Positions 18,720-27,282 of a DNA stretch of 64,000 bases are shown piece by piece. The notes below the pieces were generated by a model. The model ran no database searches. It was not told where the DNA came from and was given only the letters and a program-made list of their open reading frames with translations. The stretch covers positions 40,437 to 104,436 of the forward strand of contig CAZOJT010000006.1 in the NCBI GenBank assembly GCA_964580215.1, given 5' to 3'. The stretch comes from SM23-73-3 sp964580215 (GTDB lineage Bacteria; Zixibacteria; MSB-5A5; SM1-73). The position numbers were made by a program, and so were the translations under genes. Each line of letters starts with the position of its first letter. The first letter of the stretch is position 1.

Positions 18720-18977
18720 AGCCGTAAAATCGACTGAGGTTATTTCGCTCCAGGGCGGATGTTATCATCCGTCCTAGTGCCGTGGGATGCCTGCCCGGCC
18801 AGGGATAACATCCCACGGAGAGCAAATTATTTATTAGAAAGATGCTTAAACACCTCTCCTCCTATATCCCCCTCTCCCCCGCCTTCGGCGGGATTTTCAA
18901 CATGAAATGGAGAGGGGGACGAAGGTATGAACCATATGGTTCATACCAAAGGGGGTGAGGTAAACAATTCCTATCTC

Positions 18978-19613
18978 TCACATTCTTCTCAAAAGCCCGA
19001 TGACTTTTCCGGCGATGCGGAACTCCGGACTCTTTCGGTCCACCAAAATCGGCTTGAAGGCTGGATTGGCAGGCTCCAGCTTCACCCTGTTTCTCTGAGG
19101 AACGTATTTTTTTACCGTGGCTTCCTCACCAATAACTGCAACCACGATATCTCCTTTTTCTGCGACGGACTGCACCCTTGCCAGCACATAGTCGCCATCA
19201 AAGATACCTGAATCCTTCATGCTCTCTCCCTCCACCTTCAAAGAGAAGACGTCTCCACCAGGAAGAAAGGTTCTGTCCACTGCTATGGATCCCTCAATGT
19301 TTTCCACTGCTAAGGTGGGCAAGCCGGCGGCAATTCTCCCCACCAAGGGAACAGTTACATACGCGCTCTCCCGGGTATAGTCGAAGGAAGCTTTTGCCTT
19401 TTTGGCAAGCTCAATTCCCCGCGAGACCAAAGGCTTTCGCCGGATATATCCTTTTCTGCTCAAGGCAGAAAGAATAGCCCTTACCCCGTTGGTTGAGGCT
19501 ATCTTGAAACTCTCTCCGATCTCCCGAATGGTGGGAGGCAATCCCTTGTTTTCAATCATTTCACGGATGAAATCCAGAACCTCCCTCTGTCTTGGGGTTA
19601 ACTCCTTTTCCAT
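18978..19613 (-). CDS. lexA: LexA repressor
   Basis: SOS repressor of 211 aa. The N-terminal winged helix-turn-helix (LTPRQREVLDFIREMIENKG, then PTIREIGESFKIAS) reads DNA. The C-terminal S24 peptidase domain has the self-cleavage site AAG-L (GRIAAGLPTLA), the catalytic serine in GESMKDSGI and the lysine in GEEATVKKY. After RecA contact, cleavage frees the operators. ATG start with AAAGGAGG. A perfect-spacing promoter containing a LexA palindrome lies 75-100 nt upstream, so it should repress itself. Confidence 0.96.
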   Translation of the reverse strand: MEKELTPRQREVLDFIREMIENKGLPPTIREIGESFKIASTNGVRAILSALSRKGYIRRKPLVSRGIELAKKAKASFDYTRESAYVTVPLVGRIAAGLPTLAVENIEGSIAVDRTFLPGGDVFSLKVEGESMKDSGIFDGDYVLARVQSVAEKGDIVVAVIGEEATVKKYVPQRNRVKLEPANPAFKPILVDRKSPEFRIAGKVIGLLRRM

Positions 19614-19685
19614 AGGACCTCCTTTTATGGTGAACTTTGAACCATCAGTATGAATCCTCTTGTTCTGTGTCTACTTCTTATACGT

Positions 19686-19714
19686 AATATACTGCCCATT
19701 TGTGCAGTTGTCAA
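19686..19714 (-). promoter_or_regulatory. lexA promoter with LexA operator
   Basis: On the minus strand: TTGACA (19714-19709), 17 nt, TATATT (19691-19686). The spacer is the inverted repeat ACTGCACAAATGGGCAGT (19691-19708), arms ACTGC/GCAGT around 8 nt, so repressor binding would block the polymerase. The operator differs from E. coli CTGT-N8-ACAG and B. subtilis GAAC-N4-GTTC. Confidence 0.72.
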
Positions 19715-19729
19715 GAAAAAAATAAAGGG

Positions 19730-20156
19730 GGAAGGTTGTCTCTGATCAAAATGTGAGTTCATCTCTCATTTTTCTGTAAGCATTTTTGCCTCATAAAAAA
19801 AGACATATCGCTTTTTCCAAATCACGGCCTCCAGACTTCTTGTTGGAATAACATAATTGGGGCAAAGAAAAATTTCGTCAGTTTTTTTGGTTGACTAAGC
19901 AAACAGAATTGGCTAAATTAATTTCGTTAACCAGGCAAGAGAGATTGAGCAATTTTTAGCGAGCGTTTAAAGAACGATTTTAGGAAAGAAGAAGTTAGGT
20001 TTAGAGTTAACCAGGCAGATTGACAATCTGAAGAGAGAGTTCAGATACAACCAACGACTAAGAAAAAACCTTTATCTACCGCCTTTTATTCGTGATAGTC
20101 TGGGTTCCCTTTCTGCAATTCTCTATTTACACCATGAGTCGCTGCTACGGACATCT
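19730..20156. other. Unassigned stretch before pentapeptide gene
   Basis: No complete gene. The frame of the pentapeptide-repeat gene stays open upstream from 20157 back to a TAA at 19968-19970, reading LTRQIDNLKREF.. in its middle, but with no ATG, GTG or TTG. A related LTRQER.. sequence lies just before that stop. It may be a worn 5-prime part of the same gene. Confidence 0.35.
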
Positions 20157-20486
20157 ATGGGGAAACAGAGTCAGGCTAGGAAATGGCAGGGGTTTGCAAA
20201 GAGGAAGAAACGAAAGGTGACAAAACGTAGATGTAAGGGCTGCCCCAGAAGGGACCTCTTCAAATCCGACTTATGCTGGAAGCATATTGTAGAGGAAAGG
20301 GTCGAAAATCAATACAAAGAACTTATACTTCAACCCGGTAAAGACGGAAGGCTAAACCTTAGAGGAGCGAACCTTTGCCAAGTTTTGCTTGTGGACGTTG
20401 ACCTCAGAGAGGCGAAACTTGATAAAGCGAGCCTTAGAGAAGCGTCCCTCTACAAAGCCAGCTTCGAGGGTGCTAGTGTCTTGTAA
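20157..20486 (+). pseudogene. Pentapeptide-repeat protein, truncated
   Basis: The reading frame gives 109 aa. Residues 1-25 are very basic. A Cys/His cluster follows (CKGCPRRDLFKSDLCWKH, a C-x2-C..C-x2-H zinc-finger pattern), then five A(D/N)LxX pentapeptides (LNLRGANLCQVLLVDVDLRE..KLDKASLREASLYKASFEGAS). Such repeats form a right-handed beta-helix, usually far longer. The frame stops where the IS630 remnant begins, overlapping its end by 14 nt, so the transposon insertion most likely removed the rest. The upstream frame is also open without a start, so the 5-prime end may be damaged too. Confidence 0.6.
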
Positions 20487-20985
20487 CTGAAATACCTTTA
20501 CAATTATGTAACTTGGTAAGAATTTCATCTGCGGTTTTTGTCCATATAAATGGTTTCGGATTCTTATCCGCAGGATCCAAATTCGGAAAGGTCTTGGTTC
20601 GGTGAGGTTGAAGATGCGCTTTTCCTATGGATCCAAATTCGGATTTCCATATCCGGTGCACAGCCATATGACTGACACCTTTCTCTTTTGCCATTATTCG
20701 CGTGCTCCAGTGAGTAGCATGGTTAGGTTTGGTCATGGTAGATAATATAATATCTTGGATGATATCATTTGATACCACCGCTGGGCGACCAGGTTTGGGA
20801 ACATCTTCAAGCCCGGGTAATCCTTTTTCTATAAAGGACGTGCGCCAATGGATTACCGTGGGACGAGATACACCAAGAGTTTTTGCTATCATGGTATTAG
20901 ATTTTCTTTCGGAGGCCATTGAAATTATTTTTGCTCTTAAAACTATTTTGTGCGGCAAATTTCTGGTCTTTGCTCTTCTTTCCAA
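20473..20985 (-). pseudogene. IS630-family transposase, internally deleted
   Basis: Encodes 170 aa. Residues 1-120 are the IS630 helix-turn-helix half (TMIAKTLGVSRPTVIHWRTSF; GRPAVVSNDI; MAVHRIWK). The last 30 residues are the family's C-terminal end (NPKPFIWTKTADEILTKL). The DDE catalytic core between them is missing, so it cannot transpose by itself. Two in-frame inserts with GGATCC centres (20623-20643 and 20567-20587) add SEFGSIG-like and NLDPADK-like residues; the deletion lies next to the second. It borders the truncated pentapeptide gene. Confidence 0.75.
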
Positions 20986-21081
20986 CTCTTGTCGCTCAAC
21001 ATTGGATAGAGAGATTGGTGATGGAGAGGAGGAGATAGGGAGTGAGGTAAAAAAACAACAGTTCTTTTTCTAATTAACAAA

Positions 21082-21645
21082 ATGTTTGAAAACATCGAAA
21101 AAAAATACGGCACGCCCCGTGAATTAACCATGTCCTTTCCCATGAATCCGGCGGAATTTGAAATGCTCAAGGAGAGCATGAAGGATGGACGGAACTCGGA
21201 TGCTACCCTGTTTATTTTCAAAGATGATAAGGTCATAGTGATCGCAAAACCCTGGTATCCTGAAGATCTTTATCGTGCGCCCAGTGGTGGTATCAAGCCG
21301 GGCGAAGATGTGGAGCTTTCCGCCAAAAGAGAAGCCTACGAGGAAACCGGAGTTGAAATCGAGCTGGTAAAGTATATCTTAAGAATCTACGTCACCTTTA
21401 CTCATCCTTCCGATCCTGCGGACAGTCAAGAAAGGGTAAGATGGACCAGCCATGTATTCACCGCTAAATATCTTTCTGGCGATTTGCAACCAATCGATAC
21501 AAAAGAAATAAAGAAGCTCTCCCTTATGAGTCTGGAGGAGCTTTCCTCCTTAAAGGAAAAGCTTTTGGCGCAAGATTCAGGTGGACTTCATTATCGTGCC
21601 GCCTTAACTGAGGAAGCGATAAAGAAGATTTCATCCTGCAAGTAA
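21082..21645 (+). CDS. Nudix hydrolase
   Basis: Cytoplasmic hydrolase of nucleoside-diphosphate-linked compounds, 187 aa. The Nudix box is complete: GGIKPGEDVELSAKREAYEE then TG (G-x5-E-x7-REU-x-EE-x-G-U with U = Y/V). Before it are the expected beta strands (DATLFIFKDDKVIVIAKPWY) and after it a long C-terminal strand-helix part. The substrate cannot be read from sequence. ATG 21082 has no strong ribosome site. Between an IS remnant and repeat-rich spacer, so not in an operon. Confidence 0.85.
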   Translation: MFENIEKKYGTPRELTMSFPMNPAEFEMLKESMKDGRNSDATLFIFKDDKVIVIAKPWYPEDLYRAPSGGIKPGEDVELSAKREAYEETGVEIELVKYILRIYVTFTHPSDPADSQERVRWTSHVFTAKYLSGDLQPIDTKEIKKLSLMSLEELSSLKEKLLAQDSGGLHYRAALTEEAIKKISSCK

Positions 21646-21769
21646 CCCGCCTCAGGATCTGGTTGTTCATTCGGTTCTGGAGGCTACGACCGTCAAGCCC
21701 AATAAATTGGGCAACTACATTTCTCATACCATTTATGCCTGTCGGGTTCCTCAAATTATCTCAAAAGCC

Positions 21770-21945
21770 TCGATTTTAGTAGCCGTCCCACCTAAGGCGG
21801 GACGAGGGTTTTGCATTACTTCACGCAACCTGAAGGTTGCGGCTACCATCGTGTGGCCGTCGGTTCCCTGACTCGACAGACGAAATTTGTTCATAAAAGA
21901 GAAAAAAATCCGCCAGGTCCTGGAACCTGGCGGACACAAATTTCT
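21770..21945 (+). repeat. Composite repeat, copy A
   Basis: About 175 bp shared with 24277-24462 in the same order: TAGTAGCCGTCCC..GGCGGGACGAGGGTTT, CTTCAC.CAACCT, GCGGCTACCAT, a TCGG.TCCCTGAC.CGACAG hairpin, GTTCATAAA.GAGAAAAAAA, and a CCGCCAGGTC..GGCGG hairpin ending CACAAAT. Non-coding. The two copies differ by scattered substitutions and by small palindrome content. Confidence 0.7.
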
Positions 21946-21982
21946 ATTGGTTCTTGCTGGTCAATCTCAGCTGGTTTCCATA

Positions 21983-23974
21983 TCATTCCTTTCTTTCCTG
22001 ATCTTCTGATTCCTTCGTCTGGTCTGGCGATTCCCCAGGCTCTTCCCCAATCAACTCACCTCTGGCGACCATCTTTTCATAATCTGAGGGATGTCTTTCC
22101 ATGTATTCCTCCTCGGTCATGGTGCCGGTGAGGCCGGCGAAGTTTATCGGATAGTTTTCCGGATGCACGAACATGTAGAAGAAATGCCACACCACAATGG
22201 CTAAAGTGGCCAGCATGGCTTCATAGTAATGAATCGCTTTACATATGTCAAATAGCCACTTGGGGATGAATCCTAAAAAGAAGGTCTCAAACCAGAGGGG
22301 GAAGCCGGTTATTATCATCACGAATCCACCCCACATAAGCGCCCAGTATTCTGCTTTTTCAGTGTAGTCATATCGGTCAAACTCAGGATGCCTGGAAGAC
22401 AAACCCAAACTGTGAAGAAGATTCTGGATTGCACCCTTCACGTCTGAAAGCACAGGTATTTTGGCTATTATCTGTTGCCGACCACGTTTGGTGAATCCCG
22501 AACGGAAGAAAGAGAATATGAATAGTCCGATGAACACAACGCCGGCGACCCGATGAGCCACCCCACGTGCCGCGAACGCGGTGGGAGAATGTGTCATCCA
22601 GGATGACCACCAGGAGTCGGGGAATCTGTAAGCGAAGCCGGTTATCACCAGGGTGGTGAAGGAGAGCATCAGAAGAAAATGCCACAAAACCTCCACGGTT
22701 TTCCACCTTATCACCCTCCCACTTTTGGATTCTCTATAACGTTCTCTGGCATACCTTATCATAATAACGCCGTTATGGGCAAGCATTCCGCCGATCACCA
22801 CTATGATAAGTAAAAGATAAAGTCGTCTCACCCACCAAACTCCAATGTCCTTTTTGTTGGTGGGTATGATATGTATTGACCCCTTGGTGTAGTTGGGTCC
22901 CGCTCCCTGGTGACACCGCCCACAGGTTTGGGGTAGATTGGTTTGGTTTATGGTGGAGAGTGGATCGTCTTGCGGTCTGATATTGTGACTGGTGTGGCAA
23001 CTCACACAACTGGCAGTGGTGGTATCACCCGATCTGCTCCCCACCCCGTGATACATATCAAGATATGGGGTAGTCTTCTGGGACACGTATCCATACTTCT
23101 CAACCAGCCTTTCCCGGGAATGACAGTAGGTGCAGGTTACCTTGGAAAGGTTTGCCGTAAAAGTGGAAGATGTTTCATCTGACGACGATTTGATGACATG
23201 TGCTGTATGACAATCGGTGCAGACCGGAGCGTCAGTATTCCCCTTTTTCACTGCTGTCCCGTGAATATCTTGGCTATACTCTTCCTCCTCCACGGGATGA
23301 CACTGGCCGCAGGTGGAGGGGATATTGGTTCGATAAACATATGAGTTTGGATCAGAAGCTGGTCTGAGGTCGTGGCTTCTGTGGCAATCTGAGCAAACAG
23401 CCACTCCCAGATTCTCCTCAACAAGTGCCTTACCGTGAACGCTTTGCATATACTTCCCGTACGGACCAGGACATGACGCCCCACATTTACCACTCACATT
23501 CTTTTCGCCGCCATGGCATCTGCCACACATATTGGGTTCATTTCCGCGATAGGTGTCAGCCTCTGGATCATCCACCGATCGGATATTATGGTAGCTATGA
23601 CAATCCCCACATGTGGGAGCATCTATCATCCCCTCCCGTCTTTTTTTTGCGTGGTATCCCGCCTGATAAAGCTCCGTGGCATCCGCATGGCACATGCCGC
23701 AGTTCACCGGACCCGGCGGGGTCTCGTGCATATCAGCTTCCACTCCCAAGTGACAACCCACACAACTCAAGATATTGTGGACCGATTGCGCAAAAATCGA
23801 TTCATCCACAAAAAGTGAAATCTCTTTGCCTGTCGAGTTCTCCTTGGTAAGACTTTTGTCTCCGTGGCACATGAGACAATCTTCGACGGTTTGGGCAAAT
23901 CCTCCCGAAGCGAACAGAAAACTTAAAATCAGGGTTAAGGATAAGAATATAAAGCTCTTAGCATTTCTTTTCAT
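21983..23974 (-). CDS. Multihaem cytochrome c fused to membrane cytochrome b
   Basis: Predicted periplasmic/membrane electron carrier, 663 aa. Signal peptide 1-27, then eleven CxxCH haem-binding motifs in the first 380 residues (from CLMCH to CGRCH). The C-terminal half has membrane helices with histidines of a cytochrome b561-like module (WHFLLMLSFTTLVITGFAYRF; HRVAGVVFIGLFIFSFF; YWALMWGGFVMIITGFPLWF; LATLAIVVWHFFYMFVHPENYP). It could pass electrons between the quinone pool and periplasmic acceptors; direction and partner are unknown. An acidic tail ends the protein. It is transcribed alone; no reductase subunit is adjacent. Confidence 0.85.
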   Translation of the reverse strand: MKRNAKSFIFLSLTLILSFLFASGGFAQTVEDCLMCHGDKSLTKENSTGKEISLFVDESIFAQSVHNILSCVGCHLGVEADMHETPPGPVNCGMCHADATELYQAGYHAKKRREGMIDAPTCGDCHSYHNIRSVDDPEADTYRGNEPNMCGRCHGGEKNVSGKCGASCPGPYGKYMQSVHGKALVEENLGVAVCSDCHRSHDLRPASDPNSYVYRTNIPSTCGQCHPVEEEEYSQDIHGTAVKKGNTDAPVCTDCHTAHVIKSSSDETSSTFTANLSKVTCTYCHSRERLVEKYGYVSQKTTPYLDMYHGVGSRSGDTTTASCVSCHTSHNIRPQDDPLSTINQTNLPQTCGRCHQGAGPNYTKGSIHIIPTNKKDIGVWWVRRLYLLLIIVVIGGMLAHNGVIMIRYARERYRESKSGRVIRWKTVEVLWHFLLMLSFTTLVITGFAYRFPDSWWSSWMTHSPTAFAARGVAHRVAGVVFIGLFIFSFFRSGFTKRGRQQIIAKIPVLSDVKGAIQNLLHSLGLSSRHPEFDRYDYTEKAEYWALMWGGFVMIITGFPLWFETFFLGFIPKWLFDICKAIHYYEAMLATLAIVVWHFFYMFVHPENYPINFAGLTGTMTEEEYMERHPSDYEKMVARGELIGEEPGESPDQTKESEDQERKE

Positions 23975-24059
23975 GTATCCACCTTCCTAACGGGTGTAGA
24001 TTTTTTTCACTATCGGTCGTTGAAAATAACAACACAAAGCCCCTTTGTCAAGTTTTTTT

Positions 24060-24470
24060 CCTGAGAGCTCTTAAAAAGTCGTTCTTGCGGGGCTGGGAGC
24101 CCCGCCTACGCGGGCTAAATCATTGTTATTCAATACCCGATCGCGAAGGGCGGGCTCTTAGCCCGCCTGATTTCTGCACTTTTTCAGAGACCTCTTCCTG
24201 ATCTCAGGAAGCGCGGAATCGTGATTTTACACTTCTTTGGGCCTGCCGGTCCTCCTCAACGCAACGGAAAACCTTGATTTAGGTAGCCGTCCCGCCTGAG
24301 GCGGGACGAGGGTTTGAATCACTTCACACAACCTGCGCCCAAATGGGCGGCTACCATTTAAAACGTAATCATGTGCCTGTCGGGTCCCTGACCCGACAGG
24401 TCAAATCCGTTCATAAACGAGAAAAAAAGTCCGCCAGGTCAGGGACCCGGCGGACACATAATTACTTTTT
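24060..24470. repeat. Repeat block including composite repeat copy B
   Basis: 24090-24180 holds a GGCTGGGAGCCCCGCC..GGCGGGCTCTTAGCCCGCC hairpin pair. 24277-24462 is copy B of the composite repeat seen at 21770-21945, including the CTGTCGGGTCCC / GACCCGACAG and CCGCCAGGTC / CCGGCGG hairpins. No gene. Confidence 0.68.
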
Positions 24471-24598
24471 TATCTGTAGACGAAAAGAATTGTTGTTTTC
24501 GGTGGAAGAATTTATTAAGATAGGCAAAAGAAAAGTCTGAGCGCACCCTGAACCGTACGGTTTGGGGCGTGGAAAAAGTTTGAGTAAAGGCGGAAAAG

Positions 24599-25231
24599 AT
24601 GACGAAAAAATACAAGCGAATATTGATCCTTACTCCACTTGCGCTTCTTAGCTATTTCACTTTGGTTTCAGTTGTTGTGACCTACAATATGCGTTTTGCC
24701 CTTCTCATTATTGTGTTCGGATTCGTCGCCTTAGTTACAATTTGCGACGGCAAAATAAAGCAAATGTTTCTTAACGCATACAACAGGTTTGCATATTTTA
24801 CCATTTTTTTCTTGGTGCTTCACCTAAGCAATTGGTCTAGGTTCAGTTCGATGAAACGTCAAATTCAAGAGGGCTACGGGGTGAATACTTTTGCTCTCGC
24901 TCGGGCAAATTTTCACGATTCAGCCACTCGTGTTTTATTTTCGGTATTTCTAATTGTTTACGCAGTAAGCAGGTTGAGAACGTATCTGCATAACCGAAAA
25001 CTTGAAGACCGCCGAACCTTTGGCTTTGTCCGGTTTTTGAGTTCAACGATTGTGTGTTTTCTTAGCAAACCGTTAAGAACAATTAAGTTAAGGCTAAAGT
25101 TTAGCCATAAGACCGCCGATGAAAAAAATAAGAAAAAAACTGTTGACAAAAAGTATATCGTCTCGTATATTAGTATTGTTGATAAGACAATAACCACCCC
25201 GTCTTTGAGTTTCTCAACGGCGGGTTTATAA
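24599..25231 (+). CDS. Hypothetical membrane protein
   Basis: Not recognised; 210 aa. Four hydrophobic segments at about residues 10-27, 30-47, 63-79 and 108-122 suggest an integral membrane protein, with a basic cytosolic tail (KNKKKTVDKKY). Base composition is AT-richer than its neighbours, which may mean recent acquisition. ATG 24599 follows AAGGCGGAAAAG. The gene ends just before a strong terminator, and an NYN-domain gene starts 24 nt after that; whether the two work together is unclear. Confidence 0.5.
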   Translation: MTKKYKRILILTPLALLSYFTLVSVVVTYNMRFALLIIVFGFVALVTICDGKIKQMFLNAYNRFAYFTIFFLVLHLSNWSRFSSMKRQIQEGYGVNTFALARANFHDSATRVLFSVFLIVYAVSRLRTYLHNRKLEDRRTFGFVRFLSSTIVCFLSKPLRTIKLRLKFSHKTADEKNKKKTVDKKYIVSYISIVDKTITTPSLSFSTAGL

Positions 25232-25235
25232 GTCC

Positions 25236-25275
25236 CATGGGGTTGAGTATCGTCTCAACCCCATGTTTCTTTTTT
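25236..25275 (+). terminator. Rho-independent terminator
   Basis: Perfect 12-bp stem CATGGGGTTGAG / CTCAACCCCATG (25236-25247, 25254-25265), 6-nt loop, then a T-rich tract. Ends the membrane-protein gene transcript. Confidence 0.88.
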
Positions 25276-25288
25276 TAGGAGGAAAACT

Positions 25289-25814
25289 GTGGAAAACGAA
25301 CGAGTAATGATTTTTATTGACGGTAGCAATTTTTATCATGGTTTAAAAAACATTATTGGAAAAGTTAATATTGATTTTCGTAAACTAGCAGAAAAACTTT
25401 GCGGACAAAGAGAACTGGTTCGAACATATTACTATAACGCCCCTGTAGAAAGACAAGGTAATGAAGAAAGGTACAGGTCCCAACAGAAGTTTTTTTTCGG
25501 CTTTGGATGATGTTCCCTATTTAACCAAGAAACTGGGCAGATTGGAAAAAAGAGGCGACACTTGGGTTGAAAAAGGAGTAGATGTTCGGATAGCTGTCGA
25601 TATGTTATCCATGGCAATTAAAAACTTATATGCTACAGCAATTTTAATCAGCGGTGACGGTGATTTCGCGAGTGTTATCGAGGCAGTAAAAGATTTAGGT
25701 AAACATGTTGAAGTTGCCTACGTATCGCAAATATATCATCTGAAGGCTTCCTGGGATAAGTTTATCCGTCTTTCGCCTGAGTTCTTGAAAGATTGCTTTC
25801 TTCATAGACCCTGA
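25289..25814 (+). pseudogene. NYN (LabA/DUF88) nuclease-like gene with frameshift
   Basis: Two overlapping frames make one protein of about 175 aa. The first (GTG 25289, AGGAGG upstream) has VMIFIDGSNFYHGL, the first aspartate motif of PIN-like NYN domains. The second has DVRIAVDMLSMA and ILISGDGDFASVIEAVKDLGKHVEV, the later acidic motifs. The switch falls at a run of eight T (25490-25497). With seven T the frame reads QKFFSALDDVPYL without a break; with eight it ends at TGA 25508. This could be a true mutation, slippage-based switching, or a base-calling error. These proteins are putative ribonucleases. Confidence 0.72.
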
Positions 25815-25956
25815 GCATGTCTCTCTACCGCCAAGGATTCACCGCAGGTCTTGTGTATTTTCTTAGCACGCCGTTTTGTGTATCTGCCGTATTCCTGATC
25901 CAACAAGCATGCTGCTTCAAAGAGAGATTAAAGATTCCGGTTCTTTTTGAAATTCA

Positions 25957-27129
25957 TCATCTTCTATCCAAAAGCAACGATCCTGCCAATGCCAAAAGCA
26001 TCATCAAAATGATTATGCTTTCCCGACCCAAGAGCGGAATTTGAGAGGAGGTGGTGTAGATTGCAGCAGATATCGGACCGTTTCCTAACAGATACGTATT
26101 CAAAAGGACTCCACTGGAATTAAATCGGGTGACATCATCTCCCTGAAAGTTGCAGCTCAAAACTTGAGAACCAAACATGGCAGTCACTGATATTACGCCG
26201 GAATCAGTAGCGATGGGATTTGTTGATCCCCGTATCATGGTATCCGCATAGCTGTCAAATGTGTATATCAATCCGGGATTGGGATACCAGCCACCAGCCG
26301 CCAAAAAGCCGACGCCATTGGTTCCGATGGAAATAATACCGGGACTGCCCCCTGTGGCGATGCTGTCAATCACTGTGTTAGTGGTGGGGTTTATACGATA
26401 GATCTGACCCATTACAGACCAATAATTGCCGGTGCACATTACATTCAACTCACCTCCGGGATCCAAGTCCAGATACTGGGGATTGAGTCCCACTGATATA
26501 CTATCCACCACCACTTCACTATCACAATCAAATACATACACCTTTCCCGGAATATAGCGATAGGCCTTGACGTCATTTGCCCGATGGGTTGGGTCAAATA
26601 CCCAGTCTCGCCCGGTGATGCGCTTGTACTTGGGCCACTCAAATCCACAGCAGCATACATAAAGTTTATTGCCCACCAACAACAAACCCTCAGGTCCTCG
26701 TCCCACCCCATATTCTCCCACCACCGTTTGAGTAATCACATCAATTTTGGAAATGGTGTTGGTCATAAGGTTTGTGACGTAGGCATAGCGCGCATCCACA
26801 AACGCCATGTGGAAAGGATTACGAGGTTCTCCGATATCGATGTAACCCACTGTGGTCTCGGTTGTCAAGTCTATGACCTGAATGTCGTGATCCAGAGAAT
26901 TGACCACATAAGCAGAATCTCCCTGAATAACTATCTGGTTGGGCGATTCTCCTAACCACAGGATGTTATTGGTCACCTCACCAGTGGTTAAATTGATTTT
27001 AGATAATGTTTCATCTCCTGGATAACTGTTGACCACATAAGCGAATCTATCTGCATGCGCTGAAGATAAGAATAATGACGTGCATAAGACTGCACTCAGC
27101 AGAAGAAATAAAAGCGATTTCTTTAACAT
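25957..27129 (-). CDS. Secreted YncE-like beta-propeller protein
   Basis: Exported protein of 390 aa. Signal peptide 1-26 (ending SSAHA). About seven propeller blades follow, recognisable as repeats of AYVVNS..DHDIQVIDLTT..TVGYIDIG and AYVTNLMTNTISKIDV. The C-terminus, IPLLG then a hydrophobic helix and LLLDRR, looks like an IPTL/PEP-CTERM type sorting and anchoring tail. It follows the TonB receptor on the same strand below the cobalamin riboswitch, so a part in corrinoid uptake (surface or periplasmic binding) is a reasonable inference. ATG start with GGAGGTTTAACTA upstream. A short repeat lies between the two genes. Confidence 0.78.
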   Translation of the reverse strand: MLKKSLLFLLLSAVLCTSLFLSSAHADRFAYVVNSYPGDETLSKINLTTGEVTNNILWLGESPNQIVIQGDSAYVVNSLDHDIQVIDLTTETTVGYIDIGEPRNPFHMAFVDARYAYVTNLMTNTISKIDVITQTVVGEYGVGRGPEGLLLVGNKLYVCCCGFEWPKYKRITGRDWVFDPTHRANDVKAYRYIPGKVYVFDCDSEVVVDSISVGLNPQYLDLDPGGELNVMCTGNYWSVMGQIYRINPTTNTVIDSIATGGSPGIISIGTNGVGFLAAGGWYPNPGLIYTFDSYADTMIRGSTNPIATDSGVISVTAMFGSQVLSCNFQGDDVTRFNSSGVLLNTYLLGNGPISAAIYTTSSQIPLLGRESIIILMMLLALAGSLLLDRR

Positions 27130-27282
27130 TAGTTAAACCTCCAGTCAAAAGTTGACTTTTTGAATTAACAAGCTTTTTCTCCGTTGGTTCGGGGTACCTT
27201 ACCCCGAAACATGAAAGTTGCAGGGTGAGGGCACCCTGCAACAACAGAAATGAACTTTCTATGTTCTTACAAACCGACAAAC

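Noticed and set aside
25289..25510. TGA ending the first NYN frame as a fourth selenocysteine codon
   Set aside because: Downstream family sequence is in a different frame, and the frame already leaves the family at the T8 run before the TGA.
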